This document shows positions 27,562 through 35,507 of a stretch of DNA of 64,000 bases, in pieces. Source of the stretch: Pontibacter qinzhouensis (GTDB taxonomy: Bacteria; Bacteroidota; Bacteroidia; Cytophagales; Hymenobacteraceae); assembly GCF_008017455.1 (NCBI RefSeq), contig NZ_VRTY01000014.1:20325-84324 (forward strand), read 5' to 3'. Position 1 is the first letter of the stretch. Each line of letters opens with the position of its first letter. Below the pieces are notes generated by a model. The model was not told the DNA's origin. It saw only the letters and a list, made by a program, of their open reading frames with translations, and made no database searches. A program made the position numbers and the translations under genes.

Positions 27562-28416
27562 TTAACATTTCTTTTCATAGTGCATCGGGCTCAGGTACCC
27601 TAAAGCAGAATGCCTTCTTCTGGTGTTGTAATACATCTCGATATACTCAAAGATCTCCGTCTGGGCATCCTGTTTGTTTTCAAAGGCCCCTCCCTCCAGC
27701 AGTTCTGCTTTAAACCGACTGAAGCAGGACTCCATAAAGGCGTTGTCGTAGGCGTTGTCGGCCCGGCTCATGCTCTGGCACGTCTTGTGCTTGTCGAGCA
27801 GCCTCCTGAAGGCTTTTCCGGCGTACTGCCCTCCCCGGTCCGAGTGCACGAGCATGCCAGGAGCAACCGTTCTGGTGGCCAGGGCCCGCCGCAGCGCCTC
27901 TACCACCAGCTCCTCCTGCATGTGTGCATCCAGCCTCCAGCCCACTATCCTTCTGGAGTAGAGGTCCATCCACACGGCCAGGTACAGGAAGCCGCCGCCC
28001 GCCAGCGGGATATAGGTGATGTCGCCCACCCACACCTGGTTAGGGGCTGTGGGGAAAGCCAGCTCAAGTAGCAGGTTAGGGCTGATCGGGTATGGATGGC
28101 GGCTGTCAGTGGTCCTGGGCACGAAGCTGCGCGGCTGGATGGCCTTGAGTTCGTGCTTTTGCAGCACCTGCCGCACCTTATACGCCCCGATCTCCAGGCC
28201 CTGCGCCTTGAGCTCTGCCACCAGGCGACGCACGCCGTAGCGCCTGCGGTGGTCCTGAAACGCCTCCAGGACAAGCCGCTCAGTTTCCTCTTCCCTTTTG
28301 TCCACAACTCCGCATGCTGACAACCAGCCGTAGTAGGCGCTGCGACTTACCCCGAGCACCGCGCACAGCGTGTGCACCGGCCAGGCGCCTGCGCTCCCCC
28401 TGATGAAGCCGTACAC
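27562..28416 (-). CDS. IS3-family transposase OrfB (IS3 copy 1)
   Basis: The 284-aa integrase-type protein has a helix-turn-helix start (VSRSAYYGWLSA) and a DDE core: D in VWVGDITYIPL, D in MLVHSDRGGQYAG and E in NAFMESCFSRFKAEL, followed by the YNTRRRHSALGYLSP tail. Normally it is made as an OrfAB fusion by frameshifting; here the IS110 insertion separates it from orfA by 1.6 kb, so the element is probably immobile unless helped in trans. Confidence 0.9.
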   Translation of the reverse strand: MYGFIRGSAGAWPVHTLCAVLGVSRSAYYGWLSACGVVDKREEETERLVLEAFQDHRRRYGVRRLVAELKAQGLEIGAYKVRQVLQKHELKAIQPRSFVPRTTDSRHPYPISPNLLLELAFPTAPNQVWVGDITYIPLAGGGFLYLAVWMDLYSRRIVGWRLDAHMQEELVVEALRRALATRTVAPGMLVHSDRGGQYAGKAFRRLLDKHKTCQSMSRADNAYDNAFMESCFSRFKAELLEGGAFENKQDAQTEIFEYIEMYYNTRRRHSALGYLSPMHYEKKC

Positions 28417-28472
28417 CTGCTTTAGGTCTGGCGACTGAAAATGGCCAAGGCTTTTTTCTGTACAACCAACTG

Positions 28473-29840
28473 CTAACTAACTGCTAATGAAGTTCTAAAA
28501 AACAGCTTATCAAGCTCTTCTTTATTTAACTCAAGAGCATATAGCTTTTTCTCGATTTGTTTTAGTTTCAGGGCTTTCTGCTTTTGGCTACTGACCTGAA
28601 CCTGTTCTTTTCTGTAGGGTTCTTTTTTGGTGATCATGTTCCAGATAATAACAGCTAACTTTCTGGCCGTGGCAATGATAGCAGCGATGCGCCCTTTCCG
28701 GAACGCAATCCTTTTAAAGAATGGGGTGAGTTCATGATTCTTATGATTGCCAATAGCGTTAGCTGCATGACGCAGAGCTTTGGCAATATAGTTTTTCCCC
28801 GATGGCGTACGGTTGCTGATCACACGCCCGCCACTTACCTTGTTGTTGGGCACCAGCCCTAGCCAGCAGGCAAAGCTCTTGGCCGTCGGGAACCTGTGCA
28901 GGTCATGGCCCATGTTGGTCAACAGGCACAGCACCGTGTTAAAGCTGATGCCGTTAACGGCAAACAGGTCGGTCTGGAAATACTGATAAGCAAGGTGAGG
29001 CAAATCGAAGCCCGGAGCATGTTTGCCCCTTTTTTTCCTGTTGGCTTTCAACTGCTTCTCCTCCTGGACCGGTATTTCTGTTTCAGGGGCATATTTGATC
29101 AGGAACTGCTCGATGACCTGGTCGCACTCCTTCAGCTTGTTTTCATAGAGCCTGTAGAAATCCAGGCAGGCCTCCAGCTCGAAGAGCAGCTCTTCCCGCC
29201 ACCAGCCATGCAGCGCCCCGGCAATCTCCTGGCGTGAGCGCTTCACACGGCTGCTCACCAGGGAAGCCAGGCACTCTGGGTCGCGGGTTCCTGAGAGGAT
29301 GGCTTCAATAATGGCCATGCCAGACTGACCGGTGATGTCGTTGAGAACCACATCCAGCCGGATGTTCATCAGCCGGAGTGCCTTCTGCATTTTGCTGCTG
29401 TAGCGCGCCGACTGCTCCACCAAATGTTGACGGTGATAATAATAGGTGCGCAGCTGCTGGAACGTGTCGCTGAGCAGCAGGCTGCCTGACAGCAGGCCCA
29501 GGGAGTGGAGTTTCTGTATCCACTGGCAATCCAGCACATCCGTCTTTCGTCCCTTCACATTTTTAGTCTGGCTGCCAGGTACCAGCAGCACCTCGAAGCC
29601 CGCCTGCTGCAGGGCATTGAACAAAGTCTGCCAGTAACTACCGGTACTCTCCATGGCGATGGTGGTGACGCCACAGATATGAAGATGGTCAATGAGTTCC
29701 TCGTGATCTTTTGTATAGACACCAAATTCACGCACATTTTCTTTCACCTGATCCACGGCAACCATATGGCTGCGAGAACCCACATCAATGCCGGCGGCAT
29801 GCGGATGAATGACTTTAAAAGGTATTTCCTGCTTTCCCAT
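28473..29840 (-). CDS. IS110-family transposase/recombinase (copy 1)
   Basis: The 455-aa DEDD recombinase has the RuvC-like N-terminal part (AAGIDVGSRSH, TTIAMESTGSYW, KTDVLDCQWIQ) and the C-terminal Tnp20 part (LFAVNGISFNTVLCLL, FACWLGLVPNNKVSGG, RTPSGKNYIAKALRHAANA) with the conserved serine region. Members act with an element-encoded bridge RNA (shown for IS621). It is about the same length as copy 2 (450 aa) but clearly diverged, so the copies are not a recent duplication. It appears intact. Confidence 0.93.
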   Translation of the reverse strand: MGKQEIPFKVIHPHAAGIDVGSRSHMVAVDQVKENVREFGVYTKDHEELIDHLHICGVTTIAMESTGSYWQTLFNALQQAGFEVLLVPGSQTKNVKGRKTDVLDCQWIQKLHSLGLLSGSLLLSDTFQQLRTYYYHRQHLVEQSARYSSKMQKALRLMNIRLDVVLNDITGQSGMAIIEAILSGTRDPECLASLVSSRVKRSRQEIAGALHGWWREELLFELEACLDFYRLYENKLKECDQVIEQFLIKYAPETEIPVQEEKQLKANRKKRGKHAPGFDLPHLAYQYFQTDLFAVNGISFNTVLCLLTNMGHDLHRFPTAKSFACWLGLVPNNKVSGGRVISNRTPSGKNYIAKALRHAANAIGNHKNHELTPFFKRIAFRKGRIAAIIATARKLAVIIWNMITKKEPYRKEQVQVSSQKQKALKLKQIEKKLYALELNKEELDKLFFRTSLAVS

Positions 29841-29861
29841 AATTGAAAAAAATTAGTGACT

Positions 29862-30002
29862 TCAGGGAAGGCCGTGAATAGTAAAATTTTTCTGTACGGG
29901 ATTCTTAGACAAGATCACCAGTTCATTCATCAAATGCCCCTCCACAAGAGGAGCATAGGGCATTCCGGCCCAGATTTTAGGAAGGACTTACCTAGTGCCA
30001 TT
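29862..30002 (-). ncRNA. Candidate bridge RNA region of IS110 copy 1
   Basis: This block lies in the long non-coding end upstream of the recombinase start, where IS110-group elements encode their bridge RNA. It is strongly conserved with 59499-59642 in copy 2, including an identical 20-nt stretch (29887-29906), GATCACCAGTT, CAAATGCCC and AGGAAGGACTT, although the flanks of the block have diverged. No open frame explains this conservation. RNA structure and exact ends were not computed. Confidence 0.55.
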
Positions 30003-30065
30003 AAAAGCGCGGGGCTCGCTGAAGTCTCGGCTAATTTAGGAATTATGTCGGAAAGGTTGTATTGG

Positions 30066-30359
30066 CTATTCCACAGTGCCGGCGCTGTATACTGATTTTA
30101 AAATGTCACGCTCGGTCTCCAGCTCCCGGATGCGCTTGTGGAGCGCATCTACCTGCGAAAGATCTGCTCCTGTGCCTCCGGTAGCTGGCTTGTCTGCCAA
30201 CCTGCTGCGGCTTTTCCACTTGTAAATCAGGTTCTCCCCGATTCCCAGGGAACGGGCCACCTCGCTGACCGGGCGACCATTGAACACCAGCTGCAGCACC
30301 TCCTCTTTGAAGGCTGCGTCGTACTTGCGGCGACTGATAGCTACTTGTTTCTCTTTCAT
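30066..30359 (-). pseudogene. IS3-family OrfA (IS3 copy 1), 3' end replaced by IS110 sequence
   Basis: The helix-turn-helix protein begins MKEKQVAISRRKYDAAFKEE and has a leucine-zipper tail (LHKRIRELETERDILK). The last nine residues (SVYSAGTVE) come from the inserted IS110; the native continuation KALAIFSRQT lies on the far side at about 28420-28450. OrfA normally binds the IS ends and fuses to OrfB. The break removes the frameshift window and so the OrfAB product. Confidence 0.85.
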
Positions 30360-30403
30360 CTTGATTTGCTAAGGTAAGCAAATCCACTGTCCGTATTTAT
30401 TGA

Positions 30404-30511
30404 AGCATCTCAGACAGCCTTATAACGGAGAGGGAGTATACTACCGGTGTCTACTCCTTATGGGATACCAACGGGGATAATGTACTGGATGAAACGGAGT
30501 ATGAGCACTAG
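30404..30511 (+). pseudogene. 3' fragment of an EF-hand lipoprotein gene
   Basis: Reading to a stop at 30509-30511 gives TEREYTTGVYSLWDTNGDNV followed by LDETEYEH. This closely parallels the last EF-hand of the intact lipoprotein at 30736-31329 (VREYTAGVFQLWDKNNDKTL). The fragment begins at the right end of the IS3 element, so the insertion or a linked deletion removed the 5' part of a tandem paralogue. The gap 30512-30735 holds nothing else recognisable. Confidence 0.7.
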
Positions 30512-30735
30512 AACAGCTGCCATGGAAGACTGGTGTTTCATCCCATAAACTGAGCTTGAGTACCTGTTGTTCCCTGTGTGTGTTGTTTCTTTCTATCAGC
30601 CTTAGTACCTGGCTTTTCTCAACTATCACTCTCCCTCATATAAACAAACCATGATCAGTGGAACGAGGTTAAGCATACCCCGTAGATCTTAACAGACGCC
30701 TGCAAAGCAGTTAACGATAAGCTCCTGAAAGAACA

Positions 30736-31329
30736 ATGAAGAAAAGAGAGATGAGCATTCTGAAAAGGGTAAGAAACGGATTCTGCCTTTTCCTTTTGGC
30801 AGGAATGGCAGCATGCTACGGAGGAAGGAAAGTTGCAGAGGGTGATGTGGTGGACGAAGATTTATTTCCGGCCGACCGTATGACCGTGACTGATTTGGGT
30901 GTGACCGAAAAAGTGGCTGTGGCCGACACTTGGGACGAGGTTGATTTCTTCACGGACTTTACCTCCACTACTTACTATGAGGACTGGGACGTGGACGGCG
31001 ACAACTTCCTGAATGAAGATGAGTTTGTAGCAAGCTTTTTTCAGCTGTGGGACACAGACAACGACGGAATGATCGAGGATATCGAATTAAACAGGGCGGT
31101 GGCGGACTTTGGCCTGGGTGGGGCAGCCTGGGAAACTGACGGTGATGGCTACCTGGAGATGGCTGACTTTGAAATCGGCTTCGCCGACACAGGCTGGTAT
31201 GATGCTTGGGACAAAGACGACGATAACCAGATATCAGTGCGGGAGTATACAGCCGGTGTCTTCCAACTGTGGGATAAAAACAATGACAAAACCCTAGATG
31301 AAACGGAGTACAGACGTTACTTCCACTGA
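30736..31329 (+). CDS. Lipoprotein with five EF-hand-like calcium-binding loops
   Basis: The 197-aa product has a lipoprotein-like signal (FCLFLLAGMAAC, Cys27) and, from about residue 78, a chain of EF-hand loops: DVDGDNFLNEDE, DTDNDGMIEDIE, ETDGDGYLEMAD, DKDDDNQISVRE and DKNNDKTLDETE. Each has Asp/Asn at loop positions 1, 3 and 5 and most have Glu or Asp at 12, so Ca2+ binding is likely. The role may be structural or signalling at the cell surface. A truncated paralogue lies immediately upstream. Confidence 0.85.
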   Translation: MKKREMSILKRVRNGFCLFLLAGMAACYGGRKVAEGDVVDEDLFPADRMTVTDLGVTEKVAVADTWDEVDFFTDFTSTTYYEDWDVDGDNFLNEDEFVASFFQLWDTDNDGMIEDIELNRAVADFGLGGAAWETDGDGYLEMADFEIGFADTGWYDAWDKDDDNQISVREYTAGVFQLWDKNNDKTLDETEYRRYFH

Positions 31330-31824
31330 CATAGACTTGATGCTGTGGGCCTGCTGCCAACAATGGCAGCATAGGAGCAAAATGGCTGAGGCAAGCTAAA
31401 AACTAAGGAGTAACGGCTCAGCATGAGATGAGCTACAAATTATGCCTTGGAGCTGAAGGCACAATTCCACAGGACACGCGCCCTTGTACGGGCTGGAAAG
31501 GTTCGGTTACTGCTCTCACACCGCAGCCTGCCGCTAAGTGCCAAAACCATGCTTCTTCATTCTAGGACGTTGAGTAGTTCGCCTAAAACAGGTGTTATAG
31601 TAATTTCCAAGATTATTGATTGTAAAAGCCTATAAATTCCGCCTTTGATGGGACGCCTTTAAGCGGGGCGGTTTTTTGAGTTTTTGCTGCGCCCTGTCTT
31701 ATATTATGTCAGGGAGGCGGTGTAGCGACTCCTGCTTGGATAAAGATTCCGTCGTACAATAAGTCAAAAGACAAACTATAATTTTCCCCCTTCTGTTTTA
31801 CTTCAATACTGTTCATCCTTATTT
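31330..31824. other. Gene-free gap with a likely terminator at 31639-31677
   Basis: No convincing coding remnant was seen. A CCGCC/GGCGG stem (31639-31643, 31667-31671) followed by six T residues is a plausible intrinsic terminator for the EF-hand gene, although it is 300 bp downstream. Confidence 0.4.
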
Positions 31825-32784
31825 TCAGCCTAAAATAATTGACATATAAATAGGCATTCCAAAGGTAATGTTGAAGGGGAAAGTAACCGCCAAGGCCATG
31901 GGTAAATATAAACCGGGATTGGCTTTGGGAACCGCCATTTTCATGGCAGCCGGCACTGCAATGTAGGAGGCACTTGCTGCCAGGATCGAAAACATTAAGC
32001 GGTCCCCGGTTTCGGCTGTCACAAGGCCGCTTATCCAAGCTATAAAACAGCCGTTGATCAGGGGAACCAGGATGGCGAACAGGCTTGTAAACCAGCCACT
32101 TTTAATAAAGTCATTTAACTTTCTTCCGCTTACGATCCCCATATCTAGCAAGAAAATAGCCAGGAAGCCTTTAAAAATATCGGTAGTAAAAGGGGCGATG
32201 CCCTGCGCCTGCTTTTCGCTTGCCAGAAGACCAATGATTAAGCTGCCTAAAATCATCATTACACTGCCATTGGTAAAAGAATGACTGACTAAGCTGCCTA
32301 TCCTGGGGGAAGAGGAATCCTTTTTGCCATACAGCCTGATGAGAACTACCCCTACAATAATAGCAGGTGCTTCCATAAGGGCCATCACCGCAACCATATG
32401 CCCGCTAAAAGGAACGTTCTGGATTTCCAGGAAAGATACTGCAGTAACAAAGGTTACAGCGCTAATAGAACCATATGCCGCTGCAATGGCACCCGCATTT
32501 TCTATGCTAAGCTTTCTTTTCAGGATAATGAAAGAGTAAAACGGGATTAGGAGGGAAGTCAGGACACCAAACAAAATTGCCCATACAATCTCTAATGTAA
32601 AATGGCTGTGGGCTAATTCCCTGCCTCCGTTAAAACCAATGGAGAACAAGAGGTAAAGGGAAATGAACTTAGAGGAATTTTGGGGTATTTCCAGATCGCT
32701 TTTTAAACGGACTGCCACAATTCCCAGGATAAAAAATAGTAAGGCAGGGCTTGTTAAGTTATCTATTAATAAGTTTAGGTTCAT
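31825..32784 (-). CDS. sbtA: SbtA-type sodium-dependent bicarbonate permease
   Basis: The 319-aa protein has about ten hydrophobic segments and the SbtA (DUF897) pattern: LTSPALLFFILGIVAVRLKSDLEIP, SIGFNGGRELA, AAYGSISAVTF, MALMEAPAIIVG, and the second-half AAASASYIAVPAAMKMAVPKANP-like block. SbtA imports HCO3- with Na+ in cyanobacteria; heterotroph homologues probably supply bicarbonate for carboxylases. Its ATG overlaps the stop of a 55-aa membrane protein (ATGA), and it is the last gene of an eight-gene operon with a carbonic-anhydrase homologue, bioD and dihydroorotase. The usual P-II-like SbtB partner is not present in this window. Confidence 0.88.
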   Translation of the reverse strand: MNLNLLIDNLTSPALLFFILGIVAVRLKSDLEIPQNSSKFISLYLLFSIGFNGGRELAHSHFTLEIVWAILFGVLTSLLIPFYSFIILKRKLSIENAGAIAAAYGSISAVTFVTAVSFLEIQNVPFSGHMVAVMALMEAPAIIVGVVLIRLYGKKDSSSPRIGSLVSHSFTNGSVMMILGSLIIGLLASEKQAQGIAPFTTDIFKGFLAIFLLDMGIVSGRKLNDFIKSGWFTSLFAILVPLINGCFIAWISGLVTAETGDRLMFSILAASASYIAVPAAMKMAVPKANPGLYLPMALAVTFPFNITFGMPIYMSIILG

Positions 32785-32948
32785 TTATCGTGTTTTATAG
32801 TTTGCGTTTTGAAAAAGAAAAGGCTCTCCAGCTCCCATGCAGGATGTGTTATGAAGAAGAAAATAAGGAGAGCGGTGCTAATGGCGAAAATCGACCACAT
32901 CCATTTGGTGAGCAATGAAGGAATCAGGCTTTGATTTGTTGTAGTCAT
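32781..32948 (-). CDS. 55-aa single-span membrane protein coupled to sbtA
   Basis: A short open frame runs from ATG 32948 to a TGA that overlaps the sbtA ATG (ATGA). The product begins MTTTNQSLIPSLLTKW and has one strongly hydrophobic helix (MWSIFAISTALLIFFFI) and a charged, Lys/His-containing tail. The tight coupling suggests a small accessory subunit or regulator of SbtA. I do not recognise a family. The frame is too short to be certain, but the spacing and composition fit a real gene. Confidence 0.6.
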   Translation of the reverse strand: MTTTNQSLIPSLLTKWMWSIFAISTALLIFFFITHPAWELESLFFFKTQTIKHDK

Positions 32949-32996
32949 TTCGGCTTTAGGGAAGGACTTGAAAGGGTGTCCTGGCAGCTGCCAAGG

Positions 32997-33494
32997 TTAT
33001 TGATTTAGTTCTTTTAGCGTCAACTTCACTTCTTCCAGCTGGCCTTTTTCTTTTGTGGTAACCAAGCCTTTTATCCTGATCTGAGATTGAGTGATGGGTG
33101 ACAGGAGCAGCTCATTGGAAAGAATGTCATCAGCTTGCCGCTGTATATTCAGTTTCGCCATGTTTTTCTTCTTGTCTGCCAGAGAGTCGCCTGCCATGAC
33201 TGTGGCGTAATTATCTACAAGCAGGTCCCGCAATACCTGTTCTGCCTTAGTGTCAAAGCCTTTTTCCTGCTCCAGAACACTCTTTATGAAAGGGCAGGAG
33301 GAGTCACTCACAATGATGACCTCATCAATAGCCTCCCTTTTGAGGAAGTCCTCCAATGTCTCCACATAATTTATTTCCTGAAAGTTAAATACGGCTCCAA
33401 GTGCGGTAAGAAAGAACACCTCCTGGCCATATTGTTCTTTGATGAGTGACTCTGTTTGGCTGGCCGGGCAAATGAGAAACAGCCTGTTTTTCAT
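32997..33494 (-). CDS. Beta-carbonic-anhydrase-like protein lacking catalytic residues
   Basis: The 165-aa protein keeps the beta-CA outline: a first Cys in ICPASQ (C9), FFLTALGAVFN in place of the usual RNAGN strand, and EVIIVSDSSCPFIKSVL in place of the VLGHxxCGAIKA strand. The catalytic Asp-Arg pair of CxDSR is replaced (A11, Q13) and the zinc-ligand His becomes Asp64, while C9 and C67 remain. It is therefore probably not an active anhydrase and may bind or sense bicarbonate/CO2 or regulate SbtA. It overlaps bioD by 4 bp in the same operon. The homology is read by eye. Confidence 0.65.
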   Translation of the reverse strand: MKNRLFLICPASQTESLIKEQYGQEVFFLTALGAVFNFQEINYVETLEDFLKREAIDEVIIVSDSSCPFIKSVLEQEKGFDTKAEQVLRDLLVDNYATVMAGDSLADKKKNMAKLNIQRQADDILSNELLLSPITQSQIRIKGLVTTKEKGQLEEVKLTLKELNQ

Positions 33495-34099
33495 ATCTCT
33501 ATTTCTTTAGCGTATTTCAAGACAGTTGCTTTGTTGACTACCTTCTCCTCTTCAACTTTGAACAAAACGGGCAGTTGGGAATAGTGCTCAATAATGGCTT
33601 CTGTCTTTGGCGTGCTCTCGCCGTTAAATACAAGACCAAGAACAGGGATGTTCCTGCGCCTTAACTCCTGAACAGTGAGCAGTGTGTGGTTGATGCTTCC
33701 AAGATAGTTTCTGGACACCAGGACCACACTTGCTCGGAGGTGTGATATGAGATCAGCAATCAAATGCTCCTTATTGAGTGGAACCAATAAGCCGCCGGCT
33801 CCCTCAATAATCAAATGATTCTTTGTTTCCGGTACGATAAACTCTTCCAGCCTTATGGTTACTCCATCTATTTCAGCTGCCGCATGTGGGGAAAGAGGCT
33901 GTGAAAACGTGTACCTTTCCGGATGAAATATTGAGGTTGAATTGCCTGTCAGGTTCTTAACCTTTTGGGTATCAGAGTAGTCTAGATCACCCGATTGGAT
34001 AGGTTTCCAGTAGTCGGCCTTTAACTTTTCCGTGAGAATGGCTGAAACCACTGTTTTCCCCACTTCCGTACCAATGCCAGTTACAAATAGTCTCTTCAT
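33491..34099 (-). CDS. bioD: Dethiobiotin synthetase
   Basis: This 202-aa ATP-dependent enzyme makes dethiobiotin from 7,8-diaminopelargonate, CO2 and ATP, the penultimate step of biotin synthesis. The P-loop is VTGIGTEVGKT, with the substrate region WKPIQSGD, and EGAGGLLVPL as the second nucleotide/Mg motif. It is about 20 aa shorter than many BioD proteins but motif-complete. There is no bioA/B/F beside it; its placement with SbtA suggests linkage through CO2/bicarbonate use. Confidence 0.92.
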   Translation of the reverse strand: MKRLFVTGIGTEVGKTVVSAILTEKLKADYWKPIQSGDLDYSDTQKVKNLTGNSTSIFHPERYTFSQPLSPHAAAEIDGVTIRLEEFIVPETKNHLIIEGAGGLLVPLNKEHLIADLISHLRASVVLVSRNYLGSINHTLLTVQELRRRNIPVLGLVFNGESTPKTEAIIEHYSQLPVLFKVEEEKVVNKATVLKYAKEIEI

Positions 34100-34101
34100 T
34101 C

Positions 34102-35454
34102 TTACCTTATCTTTTCAAATTCCAATCTCTTGCCTTTTGCTTCGCTGGCGAATTTTCCATTTGCATACACTAAATTTCCGTTTACCCATGTGTGAGTGAC
34201 GCTGCTTGTGAAAACCTGTCCTGAAAAAGGCGACCAATTGCATTTATACAGCAGGTTTTGTGGATTTACCTGCCATGGCCGGTTTATATCGACCAGAACC
34301 ATATCTGCATAATATCCCTCCCGGATGTAGCCTCTTTCTTTGATTTTATAGATCTCAGCCACTTTATGGCTCATGGTTTCGACTATCTTTTCCAAACTTA
34401 TTTTTTTCTGATGATAGAGTTCCAGCATAGCAACTAAGGCATGTTGAACTAAAGGACCCCCTGAATTCGCCTGAAAGTAATTTCCCGCTTTCTCTTCTTT
34501 GGTATGCGGAGCATGGTCGGTAGCAACAATATCTAATCTGCCATCTATAAGAGCCTCTAATAAACCTTTAGCGTCCTTTTCGCTTTTGATGGAAGGGTTC
34601 CATTTTATTTTGGAGCCCAACTGGTCATAATCCTTCTCTGAAAACCAAAGATGGTGGATACATGCTTCGGCTGTTATGCGCTTTTCTCTGGCTTTTGCTT
34701 TGTTGTCAAGAAGGTTTGTTTCTGCCAGTGTGGAAATATGAAACAGGTGGAGGCGGCTGCTGTGCTTGCGTGCAATCTGCAACACCCTTTCAGTTGCTTT
34801 TACACAGGCCTCTTCACTTCTTATCAATGGATGGCAGCCAAAGGGTATGTTATCGCCGTATTTTCTCCGGAATAATTCAGTATTCCTTTTTATGATGCTG
34901 TCATCCTCACAATGCAGGGCAACTAAGGTGCTGGTTCTGGAAAATAGTTTTTCTAAGAAATCTGGATAATTTGCCAGTATCCCTTCATCATTGTGAAAGT
35001 AGAGGCCATCATCGGTGATGCCGCAAACGTTCTCAGTATCCGTTCTTAAGGCTTCCTCTAAGTTGTCTTTCCCAATGCCCATGAAAAAGGAATAGTTCGC
35101 AAGGGACTTCTCAGCCGCCAAACCGTATTTTTCTTCAAGCAATTCCTGCGTCAGCGTATTAGGAACGGTATTGGGCATGTCCATATAGGAGGTAACACCA
35201 CCCGCAACGGCAGCTTTTGACTCGGAGAAGATGTCTGCTTTGTGAGTGAGGCCGGGGTCCCTGAAGTGCACCTGGTCATCAATAACACCCGGCATCAAAT
35301 ACAGTCCTTCCGCGTTGATCTCCATATATCTTCCTTCTTTTGGAGAAGTAATCTCAGGAGCAACCTTCTCAATTCTGTCTTTTGCAATCAACACATCTGC
35401 AACAAACACGCTTCCCTCGTTTACGACATTCGCGTTGCGTATAATAGTTTTCAT
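34102..35454 (-). CDS. pyrC: Dihydroorotase
   Basis: The 450-aa amidohydrolase carries DDQVHFRDPGLTHKADI, PNTVPNTL, the ALHCEDD and HLFHIST metal-ligand regions, and ATDHAPHT with the catalytic Asp. It closes carbamoyl-aspartate to dihydroorotate in pyrimidine synthesis. The first metal-binding His of the usual HxH is Gln here (DDQVH), as I recall for Bacteroidota dihydroorotases, so the enzyme is probably still active. It lies 2 bp before bioD. It may be a second dihydroorotase used under low CO2; other amidohydrolases (allantoinase) are less likely. Confidence 0.85.
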   Translation of the reverse strand: MKTIIRNANVVNEGSVFVADVLIAKDRIEKVAPEITSPKEGRYMEINAEGLYLMPGVIDDQVHFRDPGLTHKADIFSESKAAVAGGVTSYMDMPNTVPNTLTQELLEEKYGLAAEKSLANYSFFMGIGKDNLEEALRTDTENVCGITDDGLYFHNDEGILANYPDFLEKLFSRTSTLVALHCEDDSIIKRNTELFRRKYGDNIPFGCHPLIRSEEACVKATERVLQIARKHSSRLHLFHISTLAETNLLDNKAKAREKRITAEACIHHLWFSEKDYDQLGSKIKWNPSIKSEKDAKGLLEALIDGRLDIVATDHAPHTKEEKAGNYFQANSGGPLVQHALVAMLELYHQKKISLEKIVETMSHKVAEIYKIKERGYIREGYYADMVLVDINRPWQVNPQNLLYKCNWSPFSGQVFTSSVTHTWVNGNLVYANGKFASEAKGKRLEFEKIR

Positions 35455-35507
35455 CTCCGGCTTTTAAGTTGCTCTTAGGTCTTTATTTGATTTTCTAATC
35501 TGGTTAT

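Larger units (their letters stand above)
28458..30095 (-). mobile_element. IS110-family element, copy 1
   Basis: The element of about 1638 bp has a single recombinase gene (28473-29840), a very short end after its stop and a 255-bp non-coding end before its start. The boundaries were set by rebuilding the interrupted IS3 orfA and by comparison with copy 2 (58104-59746); the ends are uncertain by a few bases because the target is an A/T run. There are no terminal inverted repeats, as usual for the IS110 group. Confidence 0.75.
27528..30395 (-). mobile_element. IS3-family element interrupted by an IS110 insertion
   Basis: The ends match as inverted repeats: ACGGACAGTAAATTTGCTTA at 27530 and, read on the minus strand, ACGGACAGTGGATTTGCTTA ending near 30394. 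Inside are orfA (30066-30359) and orfB (27562-28416), torn apart by an IS110 element of about 1.64 kb inserted in an A-run near the end of orfA. Removing the IS110 rebuilds the frame ERDILK-KALAIFSRQT. No convincing target duplication was found. The right end cuts an EF-hand gene; the left end lies 15 bp from the ChrB-AraC start. Confidence 0.85.

Noticed and set aside
31709..32038. 109-aa minus-strand frame overlapping the end of sbtA
   Set aside because: Overlaps the conserved permease gene in another frame; no domain or composition support.
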